NCBI GenBank assembly: GCA_003389215.1
Contig: QQVP01000037.1
Location: 1 to 64,000, forward strand
Direction of reading: 5' to 3'
DNA: 64,000 nt
Source: Planctomycetota bacterium
GTDB taxonomy: Bacteria > Planctomycetota > Planctomycetia > Pirellulales > UBA7805
Shown: one piece after another, positions 24,850-33,858 of the stretch
Layout of the letters: each line of letters starts with the position of its first letter
How positions within the stretch are numbered: the first letter of the stretch is position 1
Notes under the pieces: model-generated
Database searches by the model: none
What the model saw: the letters and a program-made list of their open reading frames with translations, nothing else
Told to the model about the DNA's origin: nothing
Translations under genes and position numbers: made by a program

Positions 24850-26388
24850 TTAGCGGAGCCGGTTGAAGACTTTGGGGTCGAAGGCCTCGCGCACCGCCTC
24901 GCCGATGAAGACGATGAGCTGCAGCGTCAGGAACATCGCGGTCAAAGGGAAGACGATCAGGTGCCAGTCGTCGAGTCCCGAGTCCTTTCCTTGACGCAAC
25001 AGCTGACCCCAGCTTGGCTCGGAAGCTGGCAGCCCGAAGCCGAGGTAATCGAGTGCGACCAGTGAAGTGATGGCCGCGACCATCGCGAAGGGGGCGTAAG
25101 TGATGATCGGCGTGAGCGCGTTGGGAAGGATGTGTTTGATAATGATGGCCCACTCGCTCTCGCCGGTTGCCACGGCGGCGGCCACATAGTCGCGCGACTT
25201 CTCGCGATAGAACTCACCACGAATGAAGTAGGTGATGCCCATCCAGCCGAAGGCCGCCAGAATTCCGCAAAGCAAGAAGAAGTTCTTGCCGAAGATCTGA
25301 CCGAGAATCATCACCGTGTAAAGGAACGGGATGGCCCCCCAAATCTCCACGAGTCGGAGGCCGACAATGTCGACCCAGCGGCCGAAGTAGCCAAGCAAGG
25401 CCCCGGTCAAGGTGCCGAACGTGTAGGCGGTGCCCACGACGATCAGTGCCAGCGTGATCGACATGCGAAAGGCGTAGACCATGCGAATGAGAATATCCCG
25501 ATGCGCGGCGTCGGTTCCCATGACGTGAGGCCATTGCGGCGGCGCCGGCGCGTGTCCCAAGCCTTCGATCTTCTCGTAGGGGCTGTATTCGAAAAAAGGC
25601 ATCAGGACGAAGTTCTCGAGCGACTTCGGGCTGAGCTGCTTTTCGCGGGCGCGCTCGAGCATCGTCGGCGCGCCGGCAAGCAGTTCGCGCAACTCCGCCT
25701 GTTGCTCATCGGAAAGCTGCCGCCCGGAAACGAGTCGGCGGGCAAGTGGATACTCCTTGACGAGTTGGCGGACGAGTTGATGCGATTCCCTCGCCTCGGC
25801 CGCCTGATCGGCGGACAAGGCCTGCAACTCGGCCTCGTACTGCTCGCGTTGGCGCGGTGACAACCGTCGGCCGGAGGCAAACTTCCGTGCCAGCGGCGAG
25901 AAGTCTTGCTCGAGCGCCGCAAGTTGCTCGGCCGCCGTCTCTTCTCGCTCGCGCTGCTCGAGATTCGCCAACTCCCGCTGTTGCTCTTCCGTGAGTGGCT
26001 CTCCGAGCAGTGCCTTGCGGGCGAGCGGCGAAAGGCTTCGATAGAGTTCCGCATCGTCCACGTACTGTCGTTTGAGATCGCGATAGAGCGCTTCGGCATC
26101 GGCGGGAACCCTGAAGCCGCCGGCGCGTGTCTGGCCGACGTCGCCGGCTCGAACCACGTTGGCGGAGCCGATCCCGAAGATGTCGTGAAAATAGCTGCGA
26201 AAGGCCGGAAAGTACCACGCACCGTCGTAACGGACCACAATTGCGCGGTTGCTCATCACAAACGGCAGCAAGAACGTCAGCGCATAGGCGACCACGAGCA
26301 GCAGGAAGCTGTAGTATCCCCGCTTGATGCGACGAAATCGCCGCAAGCGAATGCGTGTCAGGGAGGCAGAATCACTCGATCGCATCAT
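24850..26388 (-). CDS. YejE-like peptide ABC permease with repeat insertion
   Basis: A 512-residue inner-membrane permease. The N-terminus (RRIKRGYYSFLLLVVAYAL, then VVRYDGAWYFPAF) and the end (FIGEAVREAFDPKVFNRL) match YejE, and the BPD_transp_1 core with the EAA-type loop lies at about 300-500. E. coli YejE has about 340 residues. The extra length is a charged helical insertion (about 95-260) in the first periplasmic loop. It contains three related units, each of the form PLAR-x-x-x-x-G-x-x-L followed by a Gln/Glu-rich helix (about 118-145, 162-191, 211-239). The insertion could contact the binding protein. Start ATG 26388. Confidence 0.88.
   Translation of the reverse strand: MMRSSDSASLTRIRLRRFRRIKRGYYSFLLLVVAYALTFLLPFVMSNRAIVVRYDGAWYFPAFRSYFHDIFGIGSANVVRAGDVGQTRAGGFRVPADAEALYRDLKRQYVDDAELYRSLSPLARKALLGEPLTEEQQRELANLEQREREETAAEQLAALEQDFSPLARKFASGRRLSPRQREQYEAELQALSADQAAEARESHQLVRQLVKEYPLARRLVSGRQLSDEQQAELRELLAGAPTMLERAREKQLSPKSLENFVLMPFFEYSPYEKIEGLGHAPAPPQWPHVMGTDAAHRDILIRMVYAFRMSITLALIVVGTAYTFGTLTGALLGYFGRWVDIVGLRLVEIWGAIPFLYTVMILGQIFGKNFFLLCGILAAFGWMGITYFIRGEFYREKSRDYVAAAVATGESEWAIIIKHILPNALTPIITYAPFAMVAAITSLVALDYLGFGLPASEPSWGQLLRQGKDSGLDDWHLIVFPLTAMFLTLQLIVFIGEAVREAFDPKVFNRLR
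25672..26037 (-). repeat. three ~27-residue protein repeats in the YejE-like permease
   Basis: Units beginning SPLARKALLGEPLTEEQQ, SPLARKFASGRRLSPRQ and YPLARRLVSGRQLSDEQQ, spaced about 45-50 residues apart. The similarity is in protein rather than perfect DNA identity, so the repeat is old. Confidence 0.7.
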
Positions 26389-26421
26389 GGCATGGAAACT
26401 TGCGAGATAAAACGGCCCGGA

Positions 26422-27528
26422 TTACTCGAAGCGGATGCGCGGATCGATCAGCGCGTAGAGCATGTCGGAGAACACGTTTCCGAACATGAGTAGGACCGTG
26501 TTGATCGCCAGCACGCCCATCACGACCGTGAAGTCGAAGCCGACCAGCGCGTTGTAGCCCAAGAGGCCGATCCCGGGAATATTGAAGATCTGTTCGATTA
26601 AGAGTGATCCCGCCATGAGCACGGAAAGGGCATGGCCCAATCCGGTCGCCAGTGGAATGAGGGAATTTCGCAGCGTATGAAGGAAGATTACCCGCATCGG
26701 CGCAAGTCCCTTGGCAAACGCGGTGCGAACGTAGTCTTGACTGAGATTGTCGAGCAGCGAGTTCTTGGTGAGGATCGTGAGCGTGGCAAAGCTGCCCATC
26801 ATGTAGCAGAAGATCGGCAAGATCATGTAGTAGGTGCGGTCGAGAAAGCGAGCCGCCAGCGACATCTTCTCGCGTACGAGTTCGCCGTTGGCGTCGACGA
26901 CGACATCGGGGTCCTCGATCAGTTGGGCGAGCCCAGGCAGGCTGGCAAACGTGTCGCTGTGCGTCCCGCCGAGCGGAAAGACGTCCCAGTATTTGTCCCC
27001 TGCCAAGAAGACGAGCAACAACAGGCCAATGGCCCAACCGGGTATGGAATAGCCGACGAACACCACGATCGACGTGGCCAGATCGAATACGCCCGCGTGA
27101 CGCAGCGCCTTGGCGATCCCCAGCGGGATGCAAATGAGATAGGAGAGAATGAACCCGGTGAGTCCAAACGTCAGGCTGATCGGAAATCGTTCCTTGATTC
27201 GCGTCCAGACGGGCTCTTTGGTGGCAAAGGACTCGCCGAGATCGAGTCGTACGACGTCGCCCAGCCAGAGCAAGTATGCTTCGTAAAACGGCTTGTCGAG
27301 ATAGAAGCTCTGCTCGAGCTGCTTTCGCAACTTGTCCGTAATCAGCTCGGTGCCGACCATCGTCGTCCCGGCGCCTCCCTCGCCGCCGGCCAGGGCCGAT
27401 TGAATGGCCATCAGCTCCTTTTCGACGGGGCCGCCGGGAACGAGTCGGGTGATGCCAAAGACAATCACCGTGACGCCGATGAAGGTGGGAATCATCAGCA
27501 ACAGGCGGCGAGCGAAGTACGAAGCCAT
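26422..27528 (-). CDS. YejB-like peptide ABC permease
   Basis: A 368-residue inner-membrane permease starting MASYFARRLLLMIPTFIGV, the classic DppB/YejB N-terminus. A periplasmic loop (about 45-95) is followed by the transmembrane core with GYSIPGWAIGLLLLVFLAG, the conserved QDYVRTAFAKGL EAA-loop region (about 265-276) and the end FGNVFSDMLYALIDPRIRFE. YejB-type proteins form the channel for oligopeptide and microcin C uptake in enterobacteria (family knowledge). Gap to the downstream YejE-like gene is 33 bp and to the upstream binding-protein gene 24 bp, consistent with one operon. Confidence 0.92.
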   Translation of the reverse strand: MASYFARRLLLMIPTFIGVTVIVFGITRLVPGGPVEKELMAIQSALAGGEGGAGTTMVGTELITDKLRKQLEQSFYLDKPFYEAYLLWLGDVVRLDLGESFATKEPVWTRIKERFPISLTFGLTGFILSYLICIPLGIAKALRHAGVFDLATSIVVFVGYSIPGWAIGLLLLVFLAGDKYWDVFPLGGTHSDTFASLPGLAQLIEDPDVVVDANGELVREKMSLAARFLDRTYYMILPIFCYMMGSFATLTILTKNSLLDNLSQDYVRTAFAKGLAPMRVIFLHTLRNSLIPLATGLGHALSVLMAGSLLIEQIFNIPGIGLLGYNALVGFDFTVVMGVLAINTVLLMFGNVFSDMLYALIDPRIRFE

Positions 27529-27552
27529 ATTGGTGATCTACCGGAAAGCGGC

Positions 27553-29493
27553 TTAGAAGTCGTCAGGCGACTTGGATTCCCAGAAGTCGACCTCTTCCGG
27601 CGGACTGACCATCGTTTGCGAAGAGTCGCGCTTGGCGCGCTGCAGCTGACGGTCCTTTTCCGGATCGACCCACCAGGTTGAAAAGACGTCGTGCCAATCA
27701 GCGTACCTGGGCAACACGTACTTCGGCGTCCCAAAGCGATTCCAGTAGAGCAGCCGCTCGGCCGGAGAGTACCACTCCAGCACATAAGGTGTGAGCCGGA
27801 ACAGCTCGGCGTCCAGCTCGCGCAACAAGGCGTTTCGCTTGTCCATATCGAATTCCGCATCGTAGGCGTCGATGATGCGATCGACCTCGTCGCTTTTCAC
27901 GCCGGTGATATTGTTGCTGCCGACCTTGTCCGCCATCTCGCTGGCCCAATTCGAGCGGGGATACGGGAAGTTGATCGCGCCCCAGGCCATGCCCGCCAAT
28001 TGGAACTTGCGATCCATCATGTTCGTCCAATGGGTCTCGGGCGTGACCAGCTGGAGTTTGATTTGGACGCCGGCCCGTTTGCAGGCAGACTGAAAAGCCG
28101 TCAGGTACTTCTCGAAATCCTGGCTTCGGTAGAGCAAAGACAGGCTCAGCCGCTGGCCGTCTTTGGTGAGATAACCGTCGCGGTCGCGCGTCTTCCAGCC
28201 CGCCTCGGCCAGTAGCTCATTCGCCCGGTCGGGATCGTATTCCGCCATCTCGTTGTCGAGATTCTCCGCGTCGCCTTTGGGGAAGTAGGACTTCGACGGC
28301 ACGTACTCGTCGTAAGCGAATTCGGAGAGCAGCGTGCGACGATCGTACAAGTGGCAAAGCGCCTTACGCACGCGCACGTCTGCCAGCAGCGGGTCGCGCA
28401 TGTTGATGGCCATTCCCTGTACGCCCTGGGGATGCTTGGTGTAGACCTTCTGCCGCACGAGCAAGCCACGAGCAATTGCTTTGGATTCCTGAGGATCGAG
28501 ATCCTCCACCCACCACTTGGCGGTGGACACGGGATGGAAGTCGATGTCGCCTTTGAGCGCCTTCTGAAATCCCAGGCGCCTCTCGCGAATGACGATGAAG
28601 TGAACGCGGTCGAAGTTGTACAAGCCCGTTTGCGATTCTTCATCTTTCGCCCAGTAATCGTCACGTCTCGTCAGGGCAATCGACTGGCTGTCTTTGATGT
28701 CCTTGGGCAAGACCCGGTAGGGACCGCTCCCGACGGGATAGTCGAAGTTGTACTTGTCCAGGTACTCTTTGCCGGAAATGCTCGCGATCTCGTGGGCCGG
28801 CAGAATCTTCACCGACGAAAACGAGAGGAAGTTGCGCCAGTCCTTGTCCTTGCACCGCACTTCGATCTCGTGGTCCGAGATCTTTACCGGTTCCTCGTAC
28901 TTCGACATCACTTGGGTCCACATCGGGTCCTGGAGCGTGACATCCTGACTGAGCCGGTACGTGGCGATCACGTCATCCGCGGTTACCGGTTTCCCGTCGG
29001 ACCAGCGCGCGGCGGGATTCAGCCGATAGCGAAACGTCATCTTGTCATCCGAGACGTGCCAGTGCGTGGCCAATCGAGGAACCCATTCGAGTGTCGCAGG
29101 GTGAAGTTCCAGCAGCGACTCGTAGCACATGCCCTCGACAATTGAATTGAGATAGGTATTCGAGGCGATGCCCACCGTTCGCAGCGTCGCCGGCCAATTG
29201 GGAATTGACGTGCGAATGCTGCCACCCTTTTCGGCGCGCGGGTCGCCAAGCGGACCGGGCCGCGAGGTGGTCCACGTGCGGCCGTCAACTTCGACCTCCA
29301 GCGGGGGCGCGCCCTGTGTTAGGTCAGTTGAGGTCTCTTCGCTGGCCGAGTCAGGTCGACTGGCGACTTGGGTCGTTCCGGCGGTTGCCCGGGAACCCTC
29401 GGCGGAATCGGCCGACCCGGCACTTGAGGGTCCGCTACAGCCGCAAGCGATGGCCGCCAGCAGAAAGCCGAAGTGACACCAAACCTTGTTCAT
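27553..29493 (-). CDS. extracellular solute-binding protein for peptides (YejA-like)
   Basis: A 646-residue SBP_bac_5-type protein. The N-terminus MNKVWCHFGFLLAAIACGCS is a short signal sequence ending in a lipobox-like Cys, so it is probably a lipoprotein. Then come a Ser/Thr linker and the binding-protein fold with RYRLNPAARWSDGKPVTADD (about 165-185), DYPVGSGPYRVLPKDI and ADVRVRKALCHLYDRRTLL, signatures of peptide-binding proteins. It captures oligopeptides and delivers them to the YejB/YejE-like permeases. First gene of the operon. The ATG at 29493 gives a proper signal sequence, unlike the in-frame start at 29559. Confidence 0.9.
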   Translation of the reverse strand: MNKVWCHFGFLLAAIACGCSGPSSAGSADSAEGSRATAGTTQVASRPDSASEETSTDLTQGAPPLEVEVDGRTWTTSRPGPLGDPRAEKGGSIRTSIPNWPATLRTVGIASNTYLNSIVEGMCYESLLELHPATLEWVPRLATHWHVSDDKMTFRYRLNPAARWSDGKPVTADDVIATYRLSQDVTLQDPMWTQVMSKYEEPVKISDHEIEVRCKDKDWRNFLSFSSVKILPAHEIASISGKEYLDKYNFDYPVGSGPYRVLPKDIKDSQSIALTRRDDYWAKDEESQTGLYNFDRVHFIVIRERRLGFQKALKGDIDFHPVSTAKWWVEDLDPQESKAIARGLLVRQKVYTKHPQGVQGMAINMRDPLLADVRVRKALCHLYDRRTLLSEFAYDEYVPSKSYFPKGDAENLDNEMAEYDPDRANELLAEAGWKTRDRDGYLTKDGQRLSLSLLYRSQDFEKYLTAFQSACKRAGVQIKLQLVTPETHWTNMMDRKFQLAGMAWGAINFPYPRSNWASEMADKVGSNNITGVKSDEVDRIIDAYDAEFDMDKRNALLRELDAELFRLTPYVLEWYSPAERLLYWNRFGTPKYVLPRYADWHDVFSTWWVDPEKDRQLQRAKRDSSQTMVSPPEEVDFWESKSPDDF

Positions 29494-29621
29494 GTGTGTC
29501 GTTAAGTCCTTCGCGGAGGGCACACGTGCCCTGCAATGGTGGTCGTTTCCTGGAGCCAACTACGTGAGAAATCGTGGCGGAGTTTGAGGAACTACAGAGA
29601 TTGCGCAGCTTCAGCCAGGTA

Positions 29622-29655
29622 ATAATACTGCTGCGGTGGTATGCAGGCCATACCA
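29622..29655 (-). promoter_or_regulatory. candidate promoter and operator of the yej-type operon
   Basis: On the minus strand a TATTAT hexamer (29627-29622) lies about 130 bases before the yejA-like start. Ten bases upstream of it is the perfect inverted repeat TGGTATG-CAGGC-CATACCA (29637-29655), where a regulator would overlap the -35 region. The -35 itself is weak. Confidence 0.35.
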
Positions 29656-29709
29656 ACAGCGGCCTGGCACCCCACGATTCGACGGAGATTTGGACGGAGA
29701 TTCGACCGT

Positions 29710-30627
29710 TCAGCCGAGGTGCGTCAGATATTCATCGACGAGGTCTTGCGCTTCGTCGGTGCGGGCGACCAACCGTTCGAGCCAGAGCGGCTGAAAGGGA
29801 CCGGTCGCGTCGAACGTGGTCGGCTCGAAGCAAGAGACGACATGCCAGGCGATCTGGAAATTTAGCGCCCCATTCGGCGTCGTGGAACTCACACGGCGGT
29901 CCAGCACCGAATGGAGCGACGCCATCGTCAGCTCCCAGGCGAACCCGGTGTTGCCCGACCGCTCCAGATCGTTGTTCGTGTCCACGGCGAAGTCGCGGGC
30001 CCGTTCCCGGTCCACGGCCAACGGCAAGATGTCCTCCGCAAATCGGCTGCGGCAGACGCCGGCAAGTCGGGCAATCAAGACATCGCTCCACCGCTCGGCC
30101 CGTCGGCGGAGGCGATTCAGCTCGACAGCTCGCGGCCAGTCGAGCAACTTGCTCGAGGCAATCAACTGAAGTCCGCGATGGCTCTGTTCCTGATGCCGGC
30201 AGAGAATACTCTTGACCAGCGGGCCGGCAATCGAGTCGCCGCGCAGACGATCGCGAGCGACGAGGGCGGCCGTCCATACGCGGGTCAGCGTCTCGCTCCA
30301 GAAGATCTCTTCCAAGAGCGTCTCCGCCACGACGCCGGCCTGCGATCGCTCCATCGTCTGCAGCCGCCCGTCCGCGAGTCTCTGTGCGACTTTTTCCAGG
30401 TGGGCAAAGGCCAGAGTCCAGCGGCGGAAGCGGTCAGTCGCAGCCGTCCAGTAGATCCGCATGTTCGGTTCGGTCGCCGGATCTTTCTCATGGAGCAGTT
30501 CCGCGGCATTCTCGGCCACCGCGGCCGCGACCCTTACCAGATCGCAGCTGTGGAGTCTCTGTCGCTTGGCAGCCCCTCCCAACGCATTGCGGTCGTCGTC
30601 CGGGGTCGGTGATTCGAAGGGGAGCAT
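29710..30627 (-). CDS. protein of unknown function, mostly helical
   Basis: A 305-residue soluble protein with no signal peptide or transmembrane helix. Composition is rich in Leu, Ala, Arg and Glu and appears largely alpha-helical. Recognisable stretches are NMRIYWTAATDRFRRW, GVVAETLLEEIFWSETLTRV, ILCRHQEQSHRGLQLI and GNTGFAWELTMASLHSVLD. I cannot assign a family. It lies between the peptide importer and the sigma/anti-sigma pair, separated from both by over 200 bp, so its context gives no functional hint. Frame length and the absence of a competing frame make it a likely real gene. Confidence 0.6.
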   Translation of the reverse strand: MLPFESPTPDDDRNALGGAAKRQRLHSCDLVRVAAAVAENAAELLHEKDPATEPNMRIYWTAATDRFRRWTLAFAHLEKVAQRLADGRLQTMERSQAGVVAETLLEEIFWSETLTRVWTAALVARDRLRGDSIAGPLVKSILCRHQEQSHRGLQLIASSKLLDWPRAVELNRLRRRAERWSDVLIARLAGVCRSRFAEDILPLAVDRERARDFAVDTNNDLERSGNTGFAWELTMASLHSVLDRRVSSTTPNGALNFQIAWHVVSCFEPTTFDATGPFQPLWLERLVARTDEAQDLVDEYLTHLG

Positions 30628-30998
30628 GAGGTGCTGCGCGGCCGCCTGGATGGCGGTTCAGGGTCGTCGGACGGGTTCGTGGCGCGGGAACGTCTCCATC
30701 GGACGACCGGCACCGGAATAGGCTTGCAAACCGGGTGCCAACGCGGCAGGTCGCGCGGCCGACCTGATTCTTCACGTCCAAGATGCGGGTGGGCAAGGAC
30801 TTGGGCACGCGGTTCGAATACCACGGCAGGAGCCGCGATTCGCCCGTGATGCCGAAAGGCAACACCCGAAGACAAACACCGGCAGCAGGCAGCCGAACGG
30901 TGTGGTAGCGCTGCCCTGAAGCGGGAAGACAGGCATGCCGGCCCAAGTGGACGATATGGACCGAGGGGGGGTAGCCAGATGAGCCGAGCGGAAAGAGC
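30628..30998. other. 371 bp intergenic region, nothing recognised
   Basis: Between the stop of the sigma-linked membrane gene (30999) and the unknown gene start (30627), both on the minus strand. Short overlapping frames exist but have no ribosome binding site or family signature. I see no RNA gene, repeat or clear promoter. Confidence 0.5.
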
Positions 30999-31991
30999 TT
31001 ACCGCGCGTGGGGATTCGTTCCGGGCGAGCCCAAGACGGCATCGTGGATGTCGACACCGGGCGCGATTTCGCGGCGACGATTGCGATAGAAATCGTCGTC
31101 CTGGCAGTTGCTCAGTCGACAATCTTCTTCGTAGCCGACGTGTCCGTCTTCGAAGAGGACATTCTGACCCAGACCGTCATGGCAGCTGGTCTGTGCGAAT
31201 TCTCGGTTGGGGCACGGGGCGTCGGCCATGATGGCGAAGTTCGTGCGGCCAAGGTTCTTCGTGGGGTGGTAGCCCGTGCCATCGCGATAGCCGAGCGTGT
31301 AGGCATACGCCCCCGACCCGCACTTCTCGAGCAAGGCGTCAAGTTCGTTGGGTTCCGAGGGTTTTTCGAGCGAAACCAGCGGCGACGAGCAGGCGGCATC
31401 CTTGGAGCCGGAACTTGAAGCGGAGGCGAACGAGGGGCAAACGAAGCTGGTGGGATCGTCGACCAGGCCTTCGCTCACCAGCGTCGTCATGTAGGCCCCG
31501 GCCCGATTGTTGGGGCCGTCTTCGGCAATGACGGGAAACAGATTATCCGGGTGTTTCTGGCTGTAGAGTTGCAACGCCTGACCGAGAGCCCGCAGGTTAT
31601 TCTGGCAGCCGGCCAGGCGAGCACTGAACTGGGCGTGCTCGACCGTCGGAATCGCGACTACGCCCAGGGCGATCAGAATTCCCGCGGCGACGGCGATGTC
31701 CGCGAAGCTCCAACGTCGACCTGACGTCGAACGTGCGGAAAAGTCCGCCGCGGAGCGAGCAGCGGGAGACGGCTGCAAGCTGCGACGACGGCGGACTTCC
31801 TCGCAACAACGATGGGCCAACCCGGCGGGCGGGTCGATGTGGCCCTTGTCCGAGCGGAGTGGGTCGAGACATTTTTCCAATTGCTTCAGGTCGTCTCGAA
31901 GTCCCGCATCTTGCTGCAGGCGATCGGCCAACTGATTATGCTCGTCGGTCTCGAGCGCCCCGAGCAAATACCCAACTAACTCACTTTTCAT
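30999..31991 (-). CDS. anti-sigma-like membrane protein fused to pseudopilin-like domain
   Basis: A 330-residue protein. The N-terminus (MKSELVGYLLGALETDEHNQ, about 1-60) resembles cytoplasmic anti-sigma domains of planctomycete ECF partners. One transmembrane helix follows (about 98-120, DIAVAAGILIALGVVAIPTV). The periplasmic part resembles the DUF1559/H-X9-DG pseudopilin-like region: CQNNLRALGQALQLYSQKH, then a C-terminal NVLFEDGHVGYEED. It lies directly downstream of an ECF sigma gene. ATG 31991 fits the family start, though an in-frame ATG at 32057 overlaps the sigma stop as ATGA, which would couple translation and add 22 residues. Confidence 0.78.
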   Translation of the reverse strand: MKSELVGYLLGALETDEHNQLADRLQQDAGLRDDLKQLEKCLDPLRSDKGHIDPPAGLAHRCCEEVRRRRSLQPSPAARSAADFSARSTSGRRWSFADIAVAAGILIALGVVAIPTVEHAQFSARLAGCQNNLRALGQALQLYSQKHPDNLFPVIAEDGPNNRAGAYMTTLVSEGLVDDPTSFVCPSFASASSSGSKDAACSSPLVSLEKPSEPNELDALLEKCGSGAYAYTLGYRDGTGYHPTKNLGRTNFAIMADAPCPNREFAQTSCHDGLGQNVLFEDGHVGYEEDCRLSNCQDDDFYRNRRREIAPGVDIHDAVLGSPGTNPHAR

Positions 31992-32053
31992 CGTCCGCTC
32001 GCTGCTCCTACATCGGCGAACGCTCGAGCCTGGGTCGAGGTCGAGTCGTTCGT

Positions 32054-32719
32054 TCATTGAGAAGGTTCTGTTTCGCTGTCCCGCCACGCCTGGTTGAGTT
32101 TCAAGAGGGCCGAATGAAGCCGGCTCTTTACGGTTCCCACGGGGACGCCGAGCGCCTCGGCCGCCTCGCGATACTTCAGACTTTGGTAGTAAACCAGCGT
32201 GACCGCACTCCGTAAGGTTTCCGGGAGCGCGGCAACCGCCTTGCGGATCCACTCCCGCCGTTCCGAAACCTCGAGTTGGGCAACGGGCCCGGGCTCGGCA
32301 TTCTCCAGCAGATCGACCAGGCTGGCCAAGTCGTCGTCATCCGCCTGCCGGCCGGAATCGAGGCTCACGGCCCGGTGTCGCTTGTTTCTCCGTTGTAGGT
32401 CGATGGCCTGATTGGTCGCGATGCTGTACAGCCAGGGCCGAAAGCGGCGTCCCGATTGGAACTGGGCGCACTTCAGATGCACCTGCAGAAATGTCCCCTG
32501 GAAGGCGTCTTCGGCCATCTCGGCATTGCCGAGAAATCGCCGCAAATAGCTGTAGACTTCGCGTTCGTACCGTTGAACCAGCTGCTCGTAGGCGTCCATT
32601 TCGCCATTCGAGCAGTAGCGAGCCAGCAGGCTCTCGTCGCTCTCTCGAGACGCATCGGCGTCCGACCCGTCCTCGGGCCGACCATCGAGATCGCGTGATG
32701 ACGAGGTGCCAAGGCTCAT
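32054..32719 (-). CDS. ECF sigma factor (sigma-70 family)
   Basis: A 221-residue sigma factor. Region 2 (about 30-100) has YEQLVQRYEREVYSYLRRFL, DAFQGTFLQVH and FRPWLYSIATNQAIDLQR. Region 4 (about 150-210) has LPETLRSAVTLVYYQSLKYR and GVPVGTVKSRLHSALLKL. An acidic, Ser-rich N-terminal extension precedes region 2. It likely directs RNA polymerase to stress genes and is probably controlled by the downstream anti-sigma/pseudopilin protein, with which it shares an operon and possibly an ATGA overlap. The 418 bp upstream gap holds no recognised gene. Confidence 0.92.
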   Translation of the reverse strand: MSLGTSSSRDLDGRPEDGSDADASRESDESLLARYCSNGEMDAYEQLVQRYEREVYSYLRRFLGNAEMAEDAFQGTFLQVHLKCAQFQSGRRFRPWLYSIATNQAIDLQRRNKRHRAVSLDSGRQADDDDLASLVDLLENAEPGPVAQLEVSERREWIRKAVAALPETLRSAVTLVYYQSLKYREAAEALGVPVGTVKSRLHSALLKLNQAWRDSETEPSQ

Positions 32720-33137
32720 AAGCTACTACGACTCCAGCAACTACTTGGTTCGGCCGCCGACGGGTCGCTCGGGAGCTCTTTTCCGCCCCAGGTTCGACGC
32801 GGCCGCTTCGCGACATTGTAGCGATAGGAAGCACTTTCGAGGTGATTGGCGTCCGGGACCGCGATTTGTCCGTGCCCCATGCGGTTCCTAGACTCCGTGT
32901 GCACCATCGGCAAATCTCGTACCCCCGAGGGCAATTTGGGCGGCCCGGAGCCCTCTCCGGCAACGTGGCATTAGACATAAACACCTACCAGGCAGTAAAT
33001 TAGCTAGGGTCCTTGCCCCTGGGCTGACGAACGTCGCTGACGTCGGCGACGCGACACGAGTCCGTGAACTGGTGAAATATCTACCGCGACTTGCAAATCG
33101 CGGCTTTCGGCAACCGCGGCGGTGGAAACTCCTGGCA

Positions 33138-33848
33138 ATGTTGCTCAAACGCGTCCTTGAACCGGAAATCATGGATTCCTCGGACGAAGCCGAGGCCTAC
33201 GACGCCATGGACCACGGAGAGGTCAATCGGCGGTTCGTCGACGACCTGCTGGCGGCGGTTTCCGAGCGGGTCTCGCGGCTGCCCGAGCGGACGGCGGAAG
33301 GTGCGGGGACGACGTATCTCGACTTCCTCGATCTCGGTACCGGAACGGCACAAATCCCCGTCGAGTTGGTGCAGCGAAATCCGGCGTTTCGCTGTCTGGC
33401 GGTCGACCTGGCCCCGAGCATGCTCGAATTTGCCCGCTTGAACCTCGAATTCGCGCACGTCACGGACCGTGTTGTCCTTGAATTGGTCGATGCCAAGCGA
33501 CTGCCGTACGAGTCGGGTCGCTTCCCGATCGTGTTTTCCAACAGCCTCGTCCATCACCTGCCCGACCCGCAGCCGGCGATCGCCGAGGCCGCGCGCGTTA
33601 CCGAGCCGGGCGGCACGCTGTTCTTTCGCGACCTGCTCCGTCCCCCGGACGATGCCGCAGTGAAGCGACTCGTGCAACAATATGCCGGGGATGAGACCCA
33701 GCAGCAGCAACAGCTGCTCGACGATTCGTTGCGGGCGGCACTTAGTCTGGCCGAGATTCGCGAGATTGTCGTCGGCTGCGGCTTCGCCGCCACCACGGTT
33801 CGCACGTCGAGCGATCGGCACTGGACCTGGATCGGTATCAAGAGCTGA
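33138..33848 (+). CDS. class I SAM-dependent methyltransferase
   Basis: A 236-residue enzyme. Motif I is FLDLGTGTAQIPVEL (about 65-79), followed by AVDLAPSMLEFARLN (post I), VFSNSLVHHLPDP (motif II region) and EPGGTLFFRDLLRP (post II), the standard Rossmann methyltransferase order. The N-terminal part (EPEIMDSSDEAEAYDAMDH) is shared by a planctomycete/cyanobacterial subfamily of unknown substrate. ATG 33138 is preferred; a GTG at 33072 would add 22 Arg-rich residues unlike the family. The M48 protease gene starts 11 bp downstream, so they are probably co-transcribed. Confidence 0.85.
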   Translation: MLLKRVLEPEIMDSSDEAEAYDAMDHGEVNRRFVDDLLAAVSERVSRLPERTAEGAGTTYLDFLDLGTGTAQIPVELVQRNPAFRCLAVDLAPSMLEFARLNLEFAHVTDRVVLELVDAKRLPYESGRFPIVFSNSLVHHLPDPQPAIAEAARVTEPGGTLFFRDLLRPPDDAAVKRLVQQYAGDETQQQQQLLDDSLRAALSLAEIREIVVGCGFAATTVRTSSDRHWTWIGIKS

Positions 33849-33858
33849 GCGGCCAACA

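Noticed and set aside
23732..25153. Open frame extending the DppF-like ATPase upstream by about 470 residues
   Set aside because: It overlaps the DppD-like ATPase and part of the permease gene out of frame, is Arg/Pro/Gly-rich without motifs, and the ATPase domain starts at 23731.
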